Shown: in pieces, positions 61,313 through 64,000 of the stretch
How positions within the stretch are numbered: position 1 is the first letter of the stretch
Layout of the letters: each line of letters starts with the position of its first letter
Translations under genes and position numbers: made by a program
Notes under the pieces: generated by a model
The model's input: only the letters and a program-made list of their open reading frames with translations
Told to the model about the DNA's origin: nothing
The model's database searches: none
NCBI RefSeq assembly: GCF_003945595.2
Contig: NW_024104532.1
Location: forward strand, 3,781,501 to 3,845,500
DNA length: 64,000 bases
Source: Pipra filicauda
Lineage: Eukaryota; Chordata; Aves; Passeriformes; Pipridae
Direction: 5' to 3'

Positions 61313-64000
61313 TCCCACGGGAACTCATGCACTCTAGGGTCTCTGGGGGTGAGATTTGGGAAAATTAAGACTTTCTCCCACTCCTGATTGCCTGACAGGC
61401 TTTGTTAAAGGGAGAGCACTTTGGACAGTGTTTGCTCAGCCAGTGGCTTGCCCCAGGCCCGTAGGGGACACAGGACAAGTGGTGAAATCAGCCAAGTGAC
61501 AAGAGGGTAATTGTGAGAAGCACAAAGCGTGGTCATGGTGCACAAAACTCTGTCCCAGAACAAGGATGTAAAAGAGAGAAGAAGCAGGCTGGAGCTGCTG
61601 TGGTCCATGGATGGTCTGGGCTTCCCTGTGCATTTCCAGATGTGACTTTATGGAGTCACAGGTCCCCTGGTCCCACGAGCTGTGCTGGGACAAGGACCTT
61701 CCTATCAGTAGATCCGTTATGGTTTCAGGTGTTTTTGGCTGTCCTTTCCTCAGGTGGATGCATCTTGGTGGGACAGGGAAGAGTAAATTGTGCTGCAAGA
61801 GAGCCGAGCCTCTCACTGAGTGTTTTTGATGTGGCTGCAGGGCCCAAACTGCTGACCTCAGTCATGCCCTCCTGTAGGCATTTTTCCTGAATCCCCTTTC
61901 CCAGCAGAAATCATCTCCATCTTCCTTTTGGCGCCACTTGTATGGGAGGGGGTTTTGTGTGAGAGGTTTTTACAGGAGGACTGTGATGATTTTCCTGGTT
62001 TTGCTGCTGTTGTGTGAAGGCTGACGGGAGCTTCCCCCCACAGCAGGACCAGCCACCCAGGGATGCTCCATGTGAGCAGGATGTGGTGGCTTGGAGAGGA
62101 TCTGTCTGCTGGGGAGCCGCCAGCATGGAAGGCACTCTGGAGAAATTCCCTATGAACCAGAACTGAGGAGGATGCTGTTTTCTGTAGAAGTGTCAGAAGG
62201 CCACTGGAGGCAGTGGGCAACAGAGAGCAACTTTCCTATGGGAAAGTAAAGACTTGTTCCATTTTTAACCCTTGGTAATTGAGTCCAGGGTGAAATGTGA
62301 CCCCAGGTTACATAGTTGTAATGCCTTCCCTGTGCGCTGGGCTCTGGGCCCTTAGGAGGGGGAAGGAGCAGTCGTTTGCTGGTTTTGGCCCAGCTCCATG
62401 AAGAAGCGAATTTGTTAGTGCCTGTAAATAATGAAAATTGGGAGGCAGGAAGTGGACATCTGAACAGACATCAGAGCTGACAGCCCTGTGTGTGGCACTG
62501 GGGTCACCCACCCAGGCCATTGTGTGTAACTCAGGCAGAAGAAAGCAGAATGGCAGGGGAGTTTGGGGTCCCTGGTGGGGTGTGAGGCAGGAACATGTCC
62601 CTGGGGGAGTCTCCGTCCTGGGAAACATGTGAACTGGCCCTGGACCACTGTGGCAGGAAGGAAGACAGGCCAGATAGGCAATCTTTTTTGGCAGGGGTCT
62701 CTCCTCCCTGCTCAGTGCAGGTATAATGACCTTTCCATGCTTGTCTCTCAGCAGACATTCATGGATGGAGTTGTCCTGCAGGGGCAGGGAAGTAATGCTA
62801 ATCCTGTGTGATTAGCAGGAGCTGGGATGGGTGCTTGTGCCATTACAAACCATCCCTGTGAATCTGGGAGTTCTGCAGGCGCCCCAAGTGTTTGAGGAAG
62901 GGCTGAAAGTCGCACCCAGCAAGGGCACCTCACAGTAGCAGCCTGCATGGGAGATACATTATCTTGGGCAACTGGGATCTCCTCCTGCTCCCCCTCACCT
63001 CTTATTTCCAGGAGGCTTTGTAGTGATGGTTACACTAAGACAACAGTGATAAAAAAATTTATTTGAGCCTTGTCATTAAAAATAGATGGCTGTAGCCTAA
63101 AGGTGACTTGTCGGGTAACTTGTGCTTACTGTTCTGCTTTGTTATGAAGCCTCAAAATTACTGTTGCTTTTTTCTTGACGCTTAGTTTTTTTTCAGCTGT
63201 ACAAATATTAAATATGCCACGTCAGGTTGGTTTTGTTGCAGTCTCTTAGGAAGAACTGCCCACTGGGAACTTTCTCTGCCTTGAGGATGTCAACAGATCA
63301 TTTATCTTCCATGAGGAAAACAACAGACATGACTGTAAAATAGAACTTTGAAAAAAAAAAAGTGAAGTGGAGAGTTAGCAACAGTCAGCAGTTCCTCTGG
63401 ACTTGTTTCTTCAAATATCCTTGTTCTAAATTGCCTCTTGTCCACAGAGACTTTAAGGGAAAAAGGGTAGGGTACACAAGACCTGAGTTTTTGGTGTTAA
63501 ATACTTCCAGACCTCCTGAGGCCATCAGGAGGGAGCAGGCCAGCTGCTGGTGAGGCTCCAGATGTTGCCTTGGGGAATGGATCACCCCTGGGAGCTGGCT
63601 GGCTGCAAGCTCTCTCAGATGCCTTCCCCTTCTGTTTGTGTGAGGCAGCTTTGATGAGTCTTATCCCCCCAAATGGCAGGAGATTGATCTCTGGGGCTTC
63701 CTGGGAACATGGGGTGGGGAAGAAGAAGTGACAGGAGGTCAGTGGAAAGCCCAGAGGATCTTTAGCTCTGTGCATGGATCTCTAGATGCAGGGCAGGGGA
63801 GGACTGGGTGGGTTTGACTGCCATCCCCAATGTCTCTGTGGGGACACAAAGCTGAGCAGGATTTGTCCCAGAGGTTTTGTCATTGCTGGGGAATCACACC
63901 AGGAATCTGCAATGCCTGGATGTGACAGGCTGGCTCCAGTCCCTTCTGGTGCCTCACAGACCTGGGAGCAGCCTGGGCTACATGGAGGAACATTACTGCC
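61313..64000. other. Non-coding DNA to the window end
   Basis: No gene, RNA or repeat family recognised. An A-run lies at 63351-63360 and AT-rich sequence at 63040-63230. No second exon of the gene starting at 36156 can be identified. Confidence 0.45.

Noticed and set aside
36261..64000. NEURL1B exons 2 onward
   Set aside because: I looked for neuralized-domain and RING-finger signatures on both strands and recognised none; a proper translated search beyond the window is needed.
1..64000. CRISPR arrays, operons, bacterial-type systems
   Set aside because: The window is vertebrate nuclear DNA; no regularly spaced direct repeats with unique spacers and no clustered prokaryotic genes occur.

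Overview
The window is vertebrate nuclear DNA, almost certainly from a bird. It has long AT-leaning non-coding stretches, two sharp CpG islands, intron-containing genes with GT/AG splice sites, and many dispersed copies of the 3' end of the avian CR1 (chicken repeat 1) LINE, many of them ending in the CR1 hallmark (ATTCTATG)-type microsatellite. I cannot tell the species from the sequence.

Only one complete protein-coding gene can be supported: DUSP1 (MKP-1, dual specificity MAP-kinase phosphatase 1), on the + strand. Its coding sequence lies in four exons (11688-12060, 12175-12323, 12418-12637, 13139-13509) and encodes 370 residues. A proximal promoter precedes it, with a TATA box, two full cAMP response elements and an E-box inside a CpG island. 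A 3' UTR of about 670 bp follows, with AU-rich ATTTA clusters and an AATAAA signal at 14177. This is the usual architecture of an inducible immediate-early gene whose product switches off ERK, JNK and p38 in the nucleus.

A second CpG island (about 35520-36260) has no complete gene, but it holds a convincing first coding exon on the + strand. It has an ATG in good context at 36156, a 14-codon N-terminus beginning MGNAES (an N-myristoylation-type start), and a consensus GTAAGT donor at 36199. No second exon is recognisable before the window ends, so the first intron would exceed 27 kb. In mammals the neighbour on the 3' side of DUSP1 is NEURL1B, whose protein also begins MGN. It is a candidate, but here the exon points the same way as DUSP1, whereas the mammalian pair is convergent, so the name stays open.

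Layout: 1-10.5 kb is intergenic, with a 165-bp CT-rich microsatellite at 6.7 kb and a G/A-rich block at 9.5-9.9 kb. 10.56-11.34 kb holds two CR1 fragments, the second running right up to the DUSP1 promoter. 11.34-14.2 kb is DUSP1. 14.2-35.5 kb is intergenic, with seven CR1 pieces and a few candidate regulatory blocks (a perfect CRE at 21451 and a perfect CArG box at 22698). 35.5-36.3 kb is the second CpG island, with a degenerate pentanucleotide array and a 12-bp tandem repeat. 36.3-64 kb is probably first intron or intergenic, with six CR1 pieces and a TA-rich hairpin at 61.3 kb. I saw no CRISPR array, operon, tRNA, rRNA or undescribed gene system, and the other long open frames look like by-products of GC-rich or repetitive DNA.
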